64,000 nt of DNA from an uncultured Porphyromonadaceae bacterium (GCA_900544305.1 UQUV01000010.1:15622-79621), one strand, 5' to 3'. Positions 25,531 to 35,200 are shown, counted from the first letter of the stretch. The notes: generated by a model from the letters alone, not told the origin. A program made the numbers and translations.

Positions 25531-26658
25531 TTACAACGGTTTTACTCCAATACCCGGAAGATCATACAATGTGACTTTACCGTCCACGATTTTCACACCA
25601 TCAAAACAGTCATTCGAAATCAAAAGATTTCCATCAAGGTCAGCCCAATCCACCATAGGAGAAAGTTGTGCCGCAGCACTGATTGCGCAAGATGTTTCTG
25701 TCATACAGCCCAACATCACTTTCATACCTAATGAACGCGCCAGAACAGCCATCTTATATGCCTCGTGCATACCTGTACTCTTCATCAACTTAATGTTAAT
25801 GCCGTCGTAAGCATCTTTGGCACGCATCACATCCGGCAGACGCTGCAAAAACTCATCTGCAATAATCGGCAGAGGAGAACGTTCTTTCAACCATGCAGTT
25901 TCGTCAATCATTTCTTTCGGGAACGGCTGTTCAACAAACAGACAGTTGCGCTCTTTCAACCAATGACACATCTCCAATGCCTGTTCCTTGCTATTCCAAC
26001 CCTGGTTAGCATCAACACAAATCGGACGATCGGTTTTTGAGCGGATAATTTCAACCAATTCCTTATCGTTATCCAAACCCATCTTTACTTTCAGCACTTT
26101 ATAAGGAGCCGCCTCATCAACCTTTTGACGGACAACTTCGGCCGTATCAATACCGATAGTAAACGATGTGTTTGGAGCCTTTTCCGGAGAAAGTCCCCAA
26201 ATCTTATACCATGGCTGCCCCATAATTTTGCCAAGCAAATCATGTAAAGCAATATCGACAGATGCCTTTGCCGCTCTATTGTCCGGAGCAACGCTATCAA
26301 CATAAGCCAAAATTTCTTCAATTCTGAAAGGATCTGTAAATTGAGCTAAATCCAATTGTCCCAAGAATTTTGTTACAGATTCTATTGACTCTCCCAAATA
26401 TGGCGGCATGGAAGCCTCGCCATAACCAATAATTCCGTCGTATTCCAACTGAACAAGTACATCAGGAGTAGTTGTACGACTGCTCTTAGCCAAATTAAAA
26501 GCATGTCGCAATGTCAGTTCATATGGTTTAAATGACAAATTCAAATGTCCGCTTTTTGCTGTTTTACGAGTAGCCTCCCCTGCACAAGAAATAGAAATCG
26601 GGGATGAAACGGCCAGCAGTCCAAGAGCCGTTCCTTTTAAAAATTTTCTTCGGTCCAT
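25531..26658 (-). CDS. Dipeptide epimerase (L-Ala-D/L-Glu type), exported
   Basis: 375 residues of the enolase superfamily, muconate-lactonizing subgroup. Catalytic K190 and K192 in LKVKMG, metal ligands D216 (VDAN), E243 (VEQP) and D268 (ADE), and K290 in NIKLMK are all present. It would epimerise L-Ala-D-Glu from peptidoglycan to L-Ala-L-Glu. The N-terminus MDRRKFLKG with a hydrophobic run and Cys25 suggests export, either by the Tat route or as a lipoprotein, placing the reaction in the periplasm. Last gene of a run with NlpC/P60 and transglutaminase-like proteins. Confidence 0.88.
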   Translation of the reverse strand: MDRRKFLKGTALGLLAVSSPISISCAGEATRKTAKSGHLNLSFKPYELTLRHAFNLAKSSRTTTPDVLVQLEYDGIIGYGEASMPPYLGESIESVTKFLGQLDLAQFTDPFRIEEILAYVDSVAPDNRAAKASVDIALHDLLGKIMGQPWYKIWGLSPEKAPNTSFTIGIDTAEVVRQKVDEAAPYKVLKVKMGLDNDKELVEIIRSKTDRPICVDANQGWNSKEQALEMCHWLKERNCLFVEQPFPKEMIDETAWLKERSPLPIIADEFLQRLPDVMRAKDAYDGINIKLMKSTGMHEAYKMAVLARSLGMKVMLGCMTETSCAISAAAQLSPMVDWADLDGNLLISNDCFDGVKIVDGKVTLYDLPGIGVKPL

Positions 26659-26683
26659 AGTTTTATGTTATTTTTCGAATATT

Positions 26684-27841
26684 CTAAAAATACCAGGGAT
26701 GTTCTTTTACTTTGACAATACCTTTTGTTCCAATTTCTCCATTGATACGCGACATTGACAGATAGGTATAGTCTATAAAATTATCATCTTTCGGATTCAT
26801 ACTGTTCAACTTCACACGGCCGGAACTGTGGATAAATTTTCCGTCATTAAGATACATGGCGACATGTGTCACACGACCGTTTTTGTTTCCTATAAAAATA
26901 AGGTCACCCGGCTGTGCTTTCTCTGCCCAATCCTTACATTCATATTTCAATCCTGTCAATGCCTGCTGGGAAGCATCACGCTGAAGAATAATGCCGTTTG
27001 CAAAATACGAAGTTTTAACGAAACCTGAACAGTCGATGGATTTAACGGATGTTCCACCCCACAGATAAGGAGTACCCATCATGCGGAATGCCGTTTTGCG
27101 AATCAGTTCGAAATTAAAATCCTGGTCTGCCCAATCCGAAAATTCAGCAACATCCTGAACACGGGCATAGCCTGTTCGTCCGTCAGGTAACGACAATTCT
27201 ATAAAATCGCCTTTAGCTGACTTGAATTCAAGAATATTGCCCAACACAAGGTCAGATACCACATTGCCTTCATCGACATCCGGATTGGCAAAGAGCGTAG
27301 CCTGATAAGCCGTAACGACGTATCGCTTCGAAGTTTTCCAATCGGAAAATTCTTTTTCTGTCATCAGTTCAAGAGAGCCGGCAGTCATATATCCAATATA
27401 ATTATCCGGAGTCTGCACACGATAGAAATCAGAAACCTTATCCAATACCTTCATCGGTGTTCCCATGATGGCCTGCGATGCGAGTTCTGCAGCATTACGC
27501 GGGTCATACCGCAAACAGGCAACGGATATCGTAACAACAGCCCATTTATCCTCACCAATCTTTTCCGACGGCAACACTGCTATTTTATCATCATACTTTA
27601 TTCCGGCTTTTTTAAATTCCTTCAAAAGTTCTTTTTTTGCACCGGCATTGTCGGTTTCACCGACAAGCTCCACAAGACCATTTTGATTTTTGGCTTCCAC
27701 TTTCCAAACTGCAACCCGAGTATCAGGTGCATATTTGGCTTTCATCTCTTTTATCAATTGTTCCGGAGATTCAGCCGATGCAACAAATGTCATAAATGCT
27801 GCACAAAACAGAGCAAATACAGGCTTAAAATGTAGGTTCAT
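26684..27841 (-). CDS. NlpC/P60 cysteine peptidase, peptidoglycan-peptide type
   Basis: 385 residues with a signal peptide (FALFCAAFMTFVASA). The C-terminal NlpC/P60 domain has C271 in IDCSGF, H326 in VTHVAMY and H338 in FIHSSG as the likely triad. Upstream lie SH3-like regions (about 105-235), which in related enzymes limit cleavage to free or terminal muropeptides. It probably cuts gamma-D-Glu-diamino acid bonds and releases L-Ala-D-Glu, the substrate of the epimerase encoded 25 bases downstream. Confidence 0.88.
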   Translation of the reverse strand: MNLHFKPVFALFCAAFMTFVASAESPEQLIKEMKAKYAPDTRVAVWKVEAKNQNGLVELVGETDNAGAKKELLKEFKKAGIKYDDKIAVLPSEKIGEDKWAVVTISVACLRYDPRNAAELASQAIMGTPMKVLDKVSDFYRVQTPDNYIGYMTAGSLELMTEKEFSDWKTSKRYVVTAYQATLFANPDVDEGNVVSDLVLGNILEFKSAKGDFIELSLPDGRTGYARVQDVAEFSDWADQDFNFELIRKTAFRMMGTPYLWGGTSVKSIDCSGFVKTSYFANGIILQRDASQQALTGLKYECKDWAEKAQPGDLIFIGNKNGRVTHVAMYLNDGKFIHSSGRVKLNSMNPKDDNFIDYTYLSMSRINGEIGTKGIVKVKEHPWYF

Positions 27842-27859
27842 TATAGTTATGTTTTATGG

Positions 27860-29263
27860 TTACTTCTTTTCAAAACTTATCAATTCAAGTTCCGGCTCCC
27901 ATTCCTTATAATAGAACAGATTACCTTCCTTCCACTCGACTTCACCCAACTGGAAGTCAACCGTTTCACTGCGCACCCAATTTTTCTTAGGAGAGAACTG
28001 CCCGCCGACACCTCTATTGGCTGCAAAACGGTACATGTCGATTCCCGACTTATAGAAATTACGGACATTGGAATCCGGTGAAACTTCAAGCACACCAAAT
28101 GACATGTCAACCGGTACCCAACCGATGCCTTCATAATAGGTTTCAGCCCAGTCATGCATTCCTACATTGCTTGGATGAAGCATCCAACCGCTCTCCCATC
28201 TTGCCGGAATACCTAAAGAGCGAACCAACGTAATATAGAGCAACGACACCTGACCACAGTCGCCATGACCGTTTTCCAACACATATTCAGCCATATTGGG
28301 TATTGTGCTATATTCACGTGCACCGCCCCATGGGAAATAGGTATCAATCCAATCATATATCAAGGAAGCCTGACGATATGGATTCGTTTCATTCCCAACA
28401 ATCTGCTTGGCCAATTCCTTCATTTTATCCGTCAAAATTACTTGAGGCAATTCCGTTGATGTATATTTCTTATACAATTCCGAAGACTTGTCATATTCCT
28501 TCATATGATTAAGGATAAAGTCTGCCGAATAGTACATAGGTTGAACATCATACGAAAATACAGCCTCAAAATGCAACGGTTCTTTGCCATCAGCCTTCTG
28601 CTCCATATAGATTGAATTGTGCACGCTGTTTTCCGAATATACAACCTTATGTGAGGATGTTTCCAACTTTATATTGGACTGACGGCCGTTTTCAATTGGA
28701 AAAGGCATCCACACACGTACCTTCTCACCTTTAGGAACTGCATCGGGTTTTACATCAATCGTGAATTTCACTTTTGCCCGATAGGTATCTCCCAAATGCG
28801 TTGTCGGATTATGTGTCTTAATCACTTCTTCCGCATATCCTGCATATTTCTGATCGCCTACAATACCTTCATAACGACGTTCAGCTGATAATTCCGGAAC
28901 TAAACGGTCAAGATTTGACACAGCTTTTCGGAACAAATATTTCTGCCCATCGATTGTCATGGTTTCAAGATATTTCTTGCTTTCCCACTGCTGAAGATTG
29001 TAGTCCGATGCGTTATTGAATTTCTGCCGTATCTGTTTGACACCTTCTTCATAAGGGATACGAAAATCCGACCGGATACGGCTCATTATTGACAACAAAG
29101 AATCCTTTTGATAAACTGACAACCCTTTTTCTTTATTAATAAGATTCTCCGCTTTAGTGAACTCTCCGCTACCGATCAGACCGGTTATTGATGTTGGCAC
29201 TTCTGCATTTGCTGCCAATGCCATAAAGGACGAGATTAAAAAACAAGTAGTTAGGTTCTTCAT
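27860..29263 (-). CDS. Exported transglutaminase-like cysteine protein
   Basis: 467 residues with signal peptide (FLISSFMALAANA). The transglutaminase-like core has C336 in GDCGQ, H370 in MHDWAE and D386 in VPVD. Such domains act as peptidases or amidases in bacteria. It is the first gene of a minus-strand set with the NlpC/P60 peptidase (18 bases away) and dipeptide epimerase, so processing of wall peptides is a good guess. The region before the core (about 20-270) has no recognised domain apart from a beta-rich stretch. Confidence 0.8.
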   Translation of the reverse strand: MKNLTTCFLISSFMALAANAEVPTSITGLIGSGEFTKAENLINKEKGLSVYQKDSLLSIMSRIRSDFRIPYEEGVKQIRQKFNNASDYNLQQWESKKYLETMTIDGQKYLFRKAVSNLDRLVPELSAERRYEGIVGDQKYAGYAEEVIKTHNPTTHLGDTYRAKVKFTIDVKPDAVPKGEKVRVWMPFPIENGRQSNIKLETSSHKVVYSENSVHNSIYMEQKADGKEPLHFEAVFSYDVQPMYYSADFILNHMKEYDKSSELYKKYTSTELPQVILTDKMKELAKQIVGNETNPYRQASLIYDWIDTYFPWGGAREYSTIPNMAEYVLENGHGDCGQVSLLYITLVRSLGIPARWESGWMLHPSNVGMHDWAETYYEGIGWVPVDMSFGVLEVSPDSNVRNFYKSGIDMYRFAANRGVGGQFSPKKNWVRSETVDFQLGEVEWKEGNLFYYKEWEPELELISFEKK

Positions 29264-29459
29264 AAATATTACAAATTAAAGTCATTTGCTTATTATTGAT
29301 AACAAAAATAAACAATATAATCGAAAGTTCCCGACACATATCCATAAATTTTAAACAAGATTTATATTTTTTCAGAACAACAGAAAACTCACACCGCTGC
29401 CGCGAAACCGCAATCAAACATTTTTGCGCCAAAATATTCCTTATTCTATAATTGTTTAC

Positions 29460-29467
29460 TAAATTTG
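29460..29467 (+). promoter_or_regulatory. -7 box of the fumarase promoter
   Basis: TAAATTTG matches TAnnTTTG and lies 35 bases before the fumarase ATG at 29503. The -33 position matches poorly. Confidence 0.5.
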
Positions 29468-29502
29468 CAGATACTGAAACTTATCTCAAACGTATAAATA
29501 TT

Positions 29503-31143
29503 ATGGCATCACCTGAATTTAAGTATGCTCCGATGTTTCAAGTCGGAAAAGACGAAACAGAGTACTATTTGCTGACGAAAGACTATGTATCTGTCGGCAA
29601 ATTCGAAGGACATCCCATCCTTAAAATCGAAAAAGAAGGTTTGACTGCAATGGCAAATGCCGCATTCCGCGATGTGTCATTTATGCTTCGCCGTTCTCAC
29701 AACGAGCAAGTTGCTAAAATTCTGCACGACCCGGAAGCAAGCGACAACGATAAATATGTAGCTCTTACTTTCCTTCGTAACGCAGAAGTGGCAAGCAAAG
29801 GTGTTCTTCCTTTCTGTCAGGATACAGGTACAGCAATTATCCACGGTGAAAAAGGTCAACAAGTTTGGACCGGCTATTGCGATGAAGAAGCACTTTCTTT
29901 AGGCGTATTCAAAACATACACAGAAGAAAACCTGCGCTACTCACAAAATGCACCGTTGACAATGTACGAAGAAGTCAACACAAAGTGCAACCTTCCGGCT
30001 CAAATTGACATCGAAGCTACAGAAGGTATGGAATATGAATTCCTTTGTGTAACCAAGGGCGGCGGTTCTGCCAACAAGACATATTTGTATCAGGAAACAA
30101 AAGCAATCCTCAATCCGGGTACACTCGTTCCTTTCCTTGTTGAAAAGATGAAGACTCTGGGTACTGCAGCATGTCCTCCTTATCACATCGCATTCGTAAT
30201 CGGCGGTACATCTGCTGAAAAGAACCTGCTCACTGTGAAGTTGGCTTCAACACGTTTCTACGACAATTTGCCGACAACCGGTGACGAAACAGGACGCGCA
30301 TTCCGCGATGTTGAACTTGAAAAACAAGTTCTTGAAGAAGCACACCGCATCGGCTTGGGTGCACAGTTCGGCGGTAAATACTACGCACACGATGTACGCA
30401 TTATCCGTCTTCCACGCCATGGTGCATCTTGTCCGGTTGGTTTGGGTGTTTCCTGCTCTGCTGACCGCAACATCAGATGTAAAATCAACAAGGACGGTAT
30501 CTGGATTGAAAAACTCGACAGCAATCCTGGCGAATTGATTCCGGAAGAATTGCGTAAGGCAGGTGAAGGCGATGTTGTTAAAATCAACCTTGACCAGCCA
30601 ATGTCAGAAATCCTTAAGGAACTTTCAAAATATCCGGTTTCTACACGTCTTTCTCTTAACGGTACTATTATCGTTGCCCGCGACATCGCTCACGCAAAAC
30701 TCAAAGAACGTTTGGACAACGGCGAAGAATTGCCTGAATACTTCAAGAATCACCCGGTATACTATGCAGGTCCTGCCAAAACTCCGGCAGGTATGGCATG
30801 TGGCTCTATGGGCCCGACAACAGCAGGCCGTATGGACCCGTATGTAGACTTGTTCCAAAGCCACGGTGGCAGCATGGTAATGCTTGCCAAGGGTAACCGC
30901 TCACAACAGGTAACTGACGCTTGCCACAAACATGGCGGCTTCTACCTCGGTAGCATTGGTGGTCCGGCTGCAATCCTTGCTCAAAACAACATCAAGAGCA
31001 TCGAATGTGTCGAATATCCGGAATTGGGTATGGAAGCAATCTGGAAAATCCATGTTGAGGACTTCCCTGCATTCATCCTTGTAGACGATAAGGGTAACGA
31101 TTTCTTCAAACAAATCAAGCCTCGTTGCGCTGGATGTAAATAA
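29503..31143 (+). CDS. Class I fumarate hydratase (iron-sulfur)
   Basis: 546 residues from ATG 29503 (MASPEFKYAP); a longer frame to 29452 would begin inside the promoter. One polypeptide carries both class I halves. Cluster cysteines are expected at FCQDTG, in the GASCPVG region and near the C-terminus (PRCAGCK). GGGSANKTYL and the late GTIIVARDIAHAKL segment are family blocks, the latter with the KxxGxS-like region replaced by the beta-subunit pattern. It interconverts fumarate and malate in the reductive branch that produces succinate in Bacteroidales. Oxygen-sensitive, which fits an anaerobe. Confidence 0.93.
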   Translation: MASPEFKYAPMFQVGKDETEYYLLTKDYVSVGKFEGHPILKIEKEGLTAMANAAFRDVSFMLRRSHNEQVAKILHDPEASDNDKYVALTFLRNAEVASKGVLPFCQDTGTAIIHGEKGQQVWTGYCDEEALSLGVFKTYTEENLRYSQNAPLTMYEEVNTKCNLPAQIDIEATEGMEYEFLCVTKGGGSANKTYLYQETKAILNPGTLVPFLVEKMKTLGTAACPPYHIAFVIGGTSAEKNLLTVKLASTRFYDNLPTTGDETGRAFRDVELEKQVLEEAHRIGLGAQFGGKYYAHDVRIIRLPRHGASCPVGLGVSCSADRNIRCKINKDGIWIEKLDSNPGELIPEELRKAGEGDVVKINLDQPMSEILKELSKYPVSTRLSLNGTIIVARDIAHAKLKERLDNGEELPEYFKNHPVYYAGPAKTPAGMACGSMGPTTAGRMDPYVDLFQSHGGSMVMLAKGNRSQQVTDACHKHGGFYLGSIGGPAAILAQNNIKSIECVEYPELGMEAIWKIHVEDFPAFILVDDKGNDFFKQIKPRCAGCK

Positions 31144-31169
31144 TCACGCCAATAACGCAAACAAATAGC

Positions 31170-31210
31170 AAGCGGGTCGTATCCATCGTGTTACGACCCG
31201 CTTATTTTAT
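31170..31210 (+). terminator. Intrinsic terminator after fumarase
   Basis: AAGCGGGTCGTA (31170-31181) pairs with TACGACCCGCTT (31192-31203), followed by ATTTTATT. Confidence 0.9.
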
Positions 31211-31399
31211 TCTAAAAGTGAAAAGCACAGACATCAACCGTAAGCCTATTGTTATTTTTCATTAACGCGCATTACATTAACTATCAACGACATATACTTG
31301 CGAAACATAAATCACATCAAGGAAATAACCCATTTTTAACATTTATACACACTCAATTAAATTTCTCAATCGTATTATATATAAAACAATCTTTAATAT

Positions 31400-32386
31400 A
31401 TGGACCAAAAAACACTTTACACACGGGCATTATCAGCCGATTTTCTATATTGGCTGAATGAAAACAAATTACTGAAAACATTTAAGAGCAACCCGCTACT
31501 CAATATCGGTATGCGTGGAAATAAAATCATCATCTATTATCGCGGTGCAAAAATCCTGACAATCACTGATCGCATCATTTCAAACCCGAAAAAACAATTG
31601 ATACAATTAGACTCCAAATACATTGGAACAGAAAGCATATGCCCGCCCACCCTCGACAATATTCAAGAATATTTGAACGAAGCGATATGCGCAGTCAACA
31701 ATAGTGGAAAAGTTGTAGCCGAACAGGAAATAAGGCAAACAATAGCTTATGCAAACAACCTGTCGGCAAACGCAAATGATACGGACTACTTCATAGTTGA
31801 CCAAGAATACAGCGCACCAAGTTCAAGCGGGAAGAATTGTAAATTTGATGTGGTTGCCCTCAGATGGCCATCAAAGAAAGAAGCTCGACGGTCCCCGAAT
31901 ATCAAAGATTTTGAGATAGTCATTTTTGAACTTAAACACGGTATCAATGCAGTCGGTTCATCCTCGAAGGCACAGAATGGAAAAGCTGCCGATCTCAAAA
32001 GCCATATGGAAGATTTTAAATCATTCGTCAGCAATGACAGTATATGCCATCAATTCAAGCACGACATTCTATCGATGTTCCGACAACAGTGCATCCTGGA
32101 AGATGGATTTTTCTGCTCCGGGAAAATGCACAAATACGAAAAAATCAAAGGCTTGAAACATATTCCTGCTTTTATTGAATCGTTGACAGACAGTCAAATT
32201 GAAAGAATTCCTGTAAAATTCGGATTCATCATCTCGGATTACAAACTGGCAAGTACCGTCCTCACTGAACAGTTGTCCATGTTTGACGATGATTTCCTGT
32301 TCGCCACAAGCTCATTTATGGGCTACGGACTATACGATGCTTTCATAATTAATCGAAACCAACTAAACAACATTTTAAGCAAATGA
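31400..32386 (+). CDS. Orphan protein with a PD-(D/E)XK nuclease-like core
   Basis: 328 residues, not a family I can name. The middle segment reads like a PD-(D/E)XK core: D150 at the end of CKFD starting a hydrophobic strand, then IVIFELKHG with E177-x-K179, and a possible helix Glu at about 108-110 (EQE). The N-terminal 100 residues are beta-rich and the C-terminal third resembles alternating strands and helices. No signal peptide or membrane segment. It stands alone between terminator-bounded fumarase and rpoD. It could be a nuclease of a defence or repair system, or a fold relative with other use. Confidence 0.6.
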   Translation: MDQKTLYTRALSADFLYWLNENKLLKTFKSNPLLNIGMRGNKIIIYYRGAKILTITDRIISNPKKQLIQLDSKYIGTESICPPTLDNIQEYLNEAICAVNNSGKVVAEQEIRQTIAYANNLSANANDTDYFIVDQEYSAPSSSGKNCKFDVVALRWPSKKEARRSPNIKDFEIVIFELKHGINAVGSSSKAQNGKAADLKSHMEDFKSFVSNDSICHQFKHDILSMFRQQCILEDGFFCSGKMHKYEKIKGLKHIPAFIESLTDSQIERIPVKFGFIISDYKLASTVLTEQLSMFDDDFLFATSSFMGYGLYDAFIINRNQLNNILSK

Positions 32387-32519
32387 AAATCACTATAAAC
32401 CACAAAAACTTTATTTAAAAAAGCAATCAAAAATTCAACAAATCAGGCACACTATTTGTTGTGTAATAAAATTGTATCGATTTTTAATAAAAGTCGGCAT
32501 AATTTCAAGAAAAAAGTTG

Positions 32520-32527
32520 TATCTTTG
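32520..32527 (+). promoter_or_regulatory. -7 box of rpoD
   Basis: TATCTTTG, a perfect TAnnTTTG, 36 bases before the rpoD ATG. The -33 box is not clear. Confidence 0.6.
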
Positions 32528-32563
32528 TACGAAAACGCGTTTTTAAAATACTTTTAGAAGTAA

Positions 32564-33424
32564 ATGAGACAATTAAAAATTACAAAATCAATCACCAATC
32601 GCGAGAGTGCGTCACTTGACAAGTATCTACAAGAAATTGGACGCGAGGACCTTATCTCTGTAGAAGAGGAAGTTGAATTGGCCCAAAAGATACGAAACGG
32701 CGACCACGCAGCATTGGAAAAATTGACTCGTGCCAATCTTCGATTTGTTGTATCTGTAGCAAAACAGTATCAGAACCAAGGTTTAAGTCTTCCTGACTTG
32801 ATTAACGAAGGTAATTTAGGCTTGATTAAAGCGGCTCAGAAATTCGATGAAACACGAGGATTCAAATTTATTTCCTACGCAGTTTGGTGGATCAGACAAT
32901 CTATCCTGCAAGCGTTGGCTGAACAATCAAGAATCGTTCGACTTCCGCTCAACCAGGTGGGCTCATTAAACAAAATCAGCAAAGCCCTCTCTAAATTTGA
33001 GCAGGAAAACGAAAGACGTCCTTCTGCTGAAGAACTGGCAAGCCAATTGGATATCCCTGTGGACAAAATTTCAGACACATTAAAAGTGTCCGGACGCCAC
33101 ATTTCAATGGATGCTCCATTCGTAGAAGGTGAAGACAACAGTCTTCTTGATGTCCTGACCAATGATGACTCCCCAATGGCCGACTCATCGCTCAACCAGG
33201 AATCCCTGTCAAAAGAAGTGGACAGAGCGCTTAACCAGCTGCATGACCGCGAAAGGGAAATTCTAAAAATGTTCTTCGGTATCGGCTGTCAGGAAATGAC
33301 ATTGGAAGAAATTGGAGCTAAATTCGACTTGACAAGAGAGCGCGTACGCCAAATTAAAGAAAAGGCTATCCGCAAACTTAAAGGACAAAAAAGCCGTTTA
33401 TTAAAATCCTACTTAGGAGATTAA
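32564..33424 (+). CDS. rpoD: Primary RNA polymerase sigma-70 factor (short Bacteroidota type)
   Basis: 286 residues. Region 1.2 begins RESASLDKYLQEIG; region 2 holds NLRFVVSVAKQYQNQG and the -7-binding helix FKFISYAVWWIRQSI; region 3 follows; region 4 has LTRERVRQIKEKAIRKLKG. Region 1.1 and the non-conserved insert of E. coli sigma-70 are missing, as expected for the phylum, whose primary sigma reads TTTG/TAnnTTTG promoters like those seen in this window. Confidence 0.96.
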   Translation: MRQLKITKSITNRESASLDKYLQEIGREDLISVEEEVELAQKIRNGDHAALEKLTRANLRFVVSVAKQYQNQGLSLPDLINEGNLGLIKAAQKFDETRGFKFISYAVWWIRQSILQALAEQSRIVRLPLNQVGSLNKISKALSKFEQENERRPSAEELASQLDIPVDKISDTLKVSGRHISMDAPFVEGEDNSLLDVLTNDDSPMADSSLNQESLSKEVDRALNQLHDREREILKMFFGIGCQEMTLEEIGAKFDLTRERVRQIKEKAIRKLKGQKSRLLKSYLGD

Positions 33425-33458
33425 GCACAAGACATAATAGAGTGCATAGAAATGTATA

Positions 33459-33487
33459 AAAAAGACTGCGAAATGCAGTCTTTTTTT
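33459..33487 (+). terminator. Intrinsic terminator after rpoD
   Basis: AAAAAGACTGC (33459-33469) pairs with GCAGTCTTTTT (33475-33485) around a 5-base loop, ending in a run of T. Confidence 0.92.
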
Positions 33488-33500
33488 GTTTTATACCCTA

Positions 33501-34256
33501 TTATGGCTTCAATTTCCGAGCTATATAAAAAACATAACCATAATAATTCTTATACTTTTTATAAAACTCCAACTCCTGCATATCGGTTTCTACAATACGT
33601 CGAGCCAAATCATACTCCCCATAGCGAGACAGAAAGTCTTTGTGCGATTCAACAAGCGGACAATAGTAGTTATCAAGCCAACAGTTGTCCTGTAATATAA
33701 AATGCCCCAGCACCATATAGCCGGCCTCTTCCAAAATTCGAATTTTACCCGAAACAGTATCCATTTCCGCATATTCGGTATTCCAGAAATCTGCCAATTC
33801 GTCAGGACGGTTTTCCGTTATCCACGACAATTCTGTCACGGCCAGAATTCCCCCATCCTCTATAAAATCTTTCCAGTAATTTACACCTTTGCGGAACCCC
33901 ATATTGTAGACAGCTCCTTCCGACCAGACAATATCAAATTCCTCTCTTTCAAAAGGCAAATCATCCATTGATGCAACAACTGTCGAAACAGAAGCGCTCA
34001 AAGCTCTTCAGGAACAACTCTTTTCAAGTTTCGCCAGAAATTCTTCAAACAAGTCAACAGCAACAATCTCTCCCTTCAAACTGGCAGCCAAAGCTATTGT
34101 CTGCGCACCTGTACCACAACCGATATCCGCAACTCGATAAAACTGACTTCGGTCAATACCGGCCATATTCAAAGCTAAATTTGTCGCGTCATCACTTCCC
34201 GGCCCTTGACGCATATTATTCAGATGCAACCGCATCATCAAAGTTTTCTCATCCAT
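33501..34256 (-). pseudogene. Class I SAM-dependent methyltransferase interrupted by an in-frame TGA
   Basis: Two pieces in the same frame make one methyltransferase of about 251 codons. The first (from ATG 34256) ends FLAKLEKSCS and contains motif I, VADIGCGTGAQT. The stop TGA is at 34008-34010. The second continues with RALSASV and then VASMDDLPFEREEFDIVWSEG, motifs II-IV of the same fold. There is no frameshift: codons before and after the TGA are in register. A C-to-T change of CGA (Arg) is the simplest cause. TGA is a normal stop here (for example uvrB). A sequencing error or a variable allele remains possible; restart at the nearby TTG would make only a fragment without the SAM site. 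Confidence 0.8.
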
Positions 34257-34279
34257 AGTTATAATATCATTCAACAAAA

Positions 34280-34309
34280 AACGCCGACAGGGCTAATCCC
34301 GCCGGCGTT
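34280..34309 (-). terminator. Intrinsic terminator after prmA
   Basis: AACGCCG (34280-34286) and CGGCGTT (34303-34309) form a 7-bp stem, with further pairing inside, followed by T on the minus strand. Confidence 0.85.
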
Positions 34310-34354
34310 ATAATTTACTTCTGTCTCTCAAAATAGCAGCAAAAACTCTCTATT

Positions 34355-35200
34355 CTATAATTTAGCCAAAGCCATATTAGCCCAACGGTTTTTCTCCTTA
34401 ACCGATTCCAATTTCAATGAGAATTCTTGTGCCTTTTCCTCAAGCATCGGAACATCTTCCACATAGAAGCCACTCAAGAACATTCTACCGCCCGATTTCA
34501 AGGCACCGGCATATTTGTCAATATCAGCCATAATGATATTACGGTTGATGTTTGCCAACACGAAGTCAAATGCCTCCTTTTCTACGACGGTTTCAGCTCC
34601 TCCCAAACGGATTTCCACCTGAGGCACATTATTCAGCTGAATATTGTCAAGCGCATTCTCATAAGCCGGAGGATCAATTTCCACCCCAAGAACCTTTCCA
34701 GCGCCACGCATAGCAGCCAAAATCGCCAAGATTCCCGTACCGGTACCCATATCAAGCACAGCCTTACCCTCCAAATCCGCATTTAGCAGGCGTTCCATCA
34801 TTAAACTCGTTGTTTCATGATGTCCGGTACCAAAGGCCATACGAGGATCTATGACAATATCATACTCGGCAACCGGATAGTCTTTATGGAAAGAACTGTG
34901 AACCACACAACGGTCTTCAAAAACAATAGGCTGAAAATAGTTCTTCTCCCATTCACTGTTCCAGTCCTCCCCTTCAATAAATTCTTCCACCACATCAATC
35001 TTCGCGTTGAAAGGATATTGTGCCAGTACTTCATCCACAGCATTACGGTCATACTGCTCCGTTCGGATATAGGCAGACACTCCCGCATCATCCGGAACAA
35101 AACTTTCAAACCCAACCTCACAAAGCAAGGCCGACAAAATATCGCTTTCTGTTTCCGTAGCCGGAGACATGTTGAAACGTATGTGATAGTAATCGTTCAT
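34355..35200 (-). CDS. prmA: Ribosomal protein L11 methyltransferase
   Basis: 281 residues from ATG 35200 (MNDYYHIRF). A longer frame would need a TTG inside the tRNA terminator hairpin and is rejected. SAM-binding motif LDMGTGTGILAILA and the PrmA signature IDPRMAFGTGHHETT are present; NINRNI corresponds to the family's catalytic-region motif. It trimethylates L11. It lies downstream of the tRNA cluster on the same strand. Confidence 0.93.
   Translation of the reverse strand: MNDYYHIRFNMSPATETESDILSALLCEVGFESFVPDDAGVSAYIRTEQYDRNAVDEVLAQYPFNAKIDVVEEFIEGEDWNSEWEKNYFQPIVFEDRCVVHSSFHKDYPVAEYDIVIDPRMAFGTGHHETTSLMMERLLNADLEGKAVLDMGTGTGILAILAAMRGAGKVLGVEIDPPAYENALDNIQLNNVPQVEIRLGGAETVVEKEAFDFVLANINRNIIMADIDKYAGALKSGGRMFLSGFYVEDVPMLEEKAQEFSLKLESVKEKNRWANMALAKL

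Noticed and set aside
34001..34010. Frameshift in the methyltransferase
   Set aside because: The codons on both sides of the TGA are in the same register, so it is a nonsense codon and not an indel.
34008..34010. TGA as selenocysteine codon
   Set aside because: The position is not a catalytic residue in this fold and no clear hairpin follows the codon; TGA ends other genes here normally.
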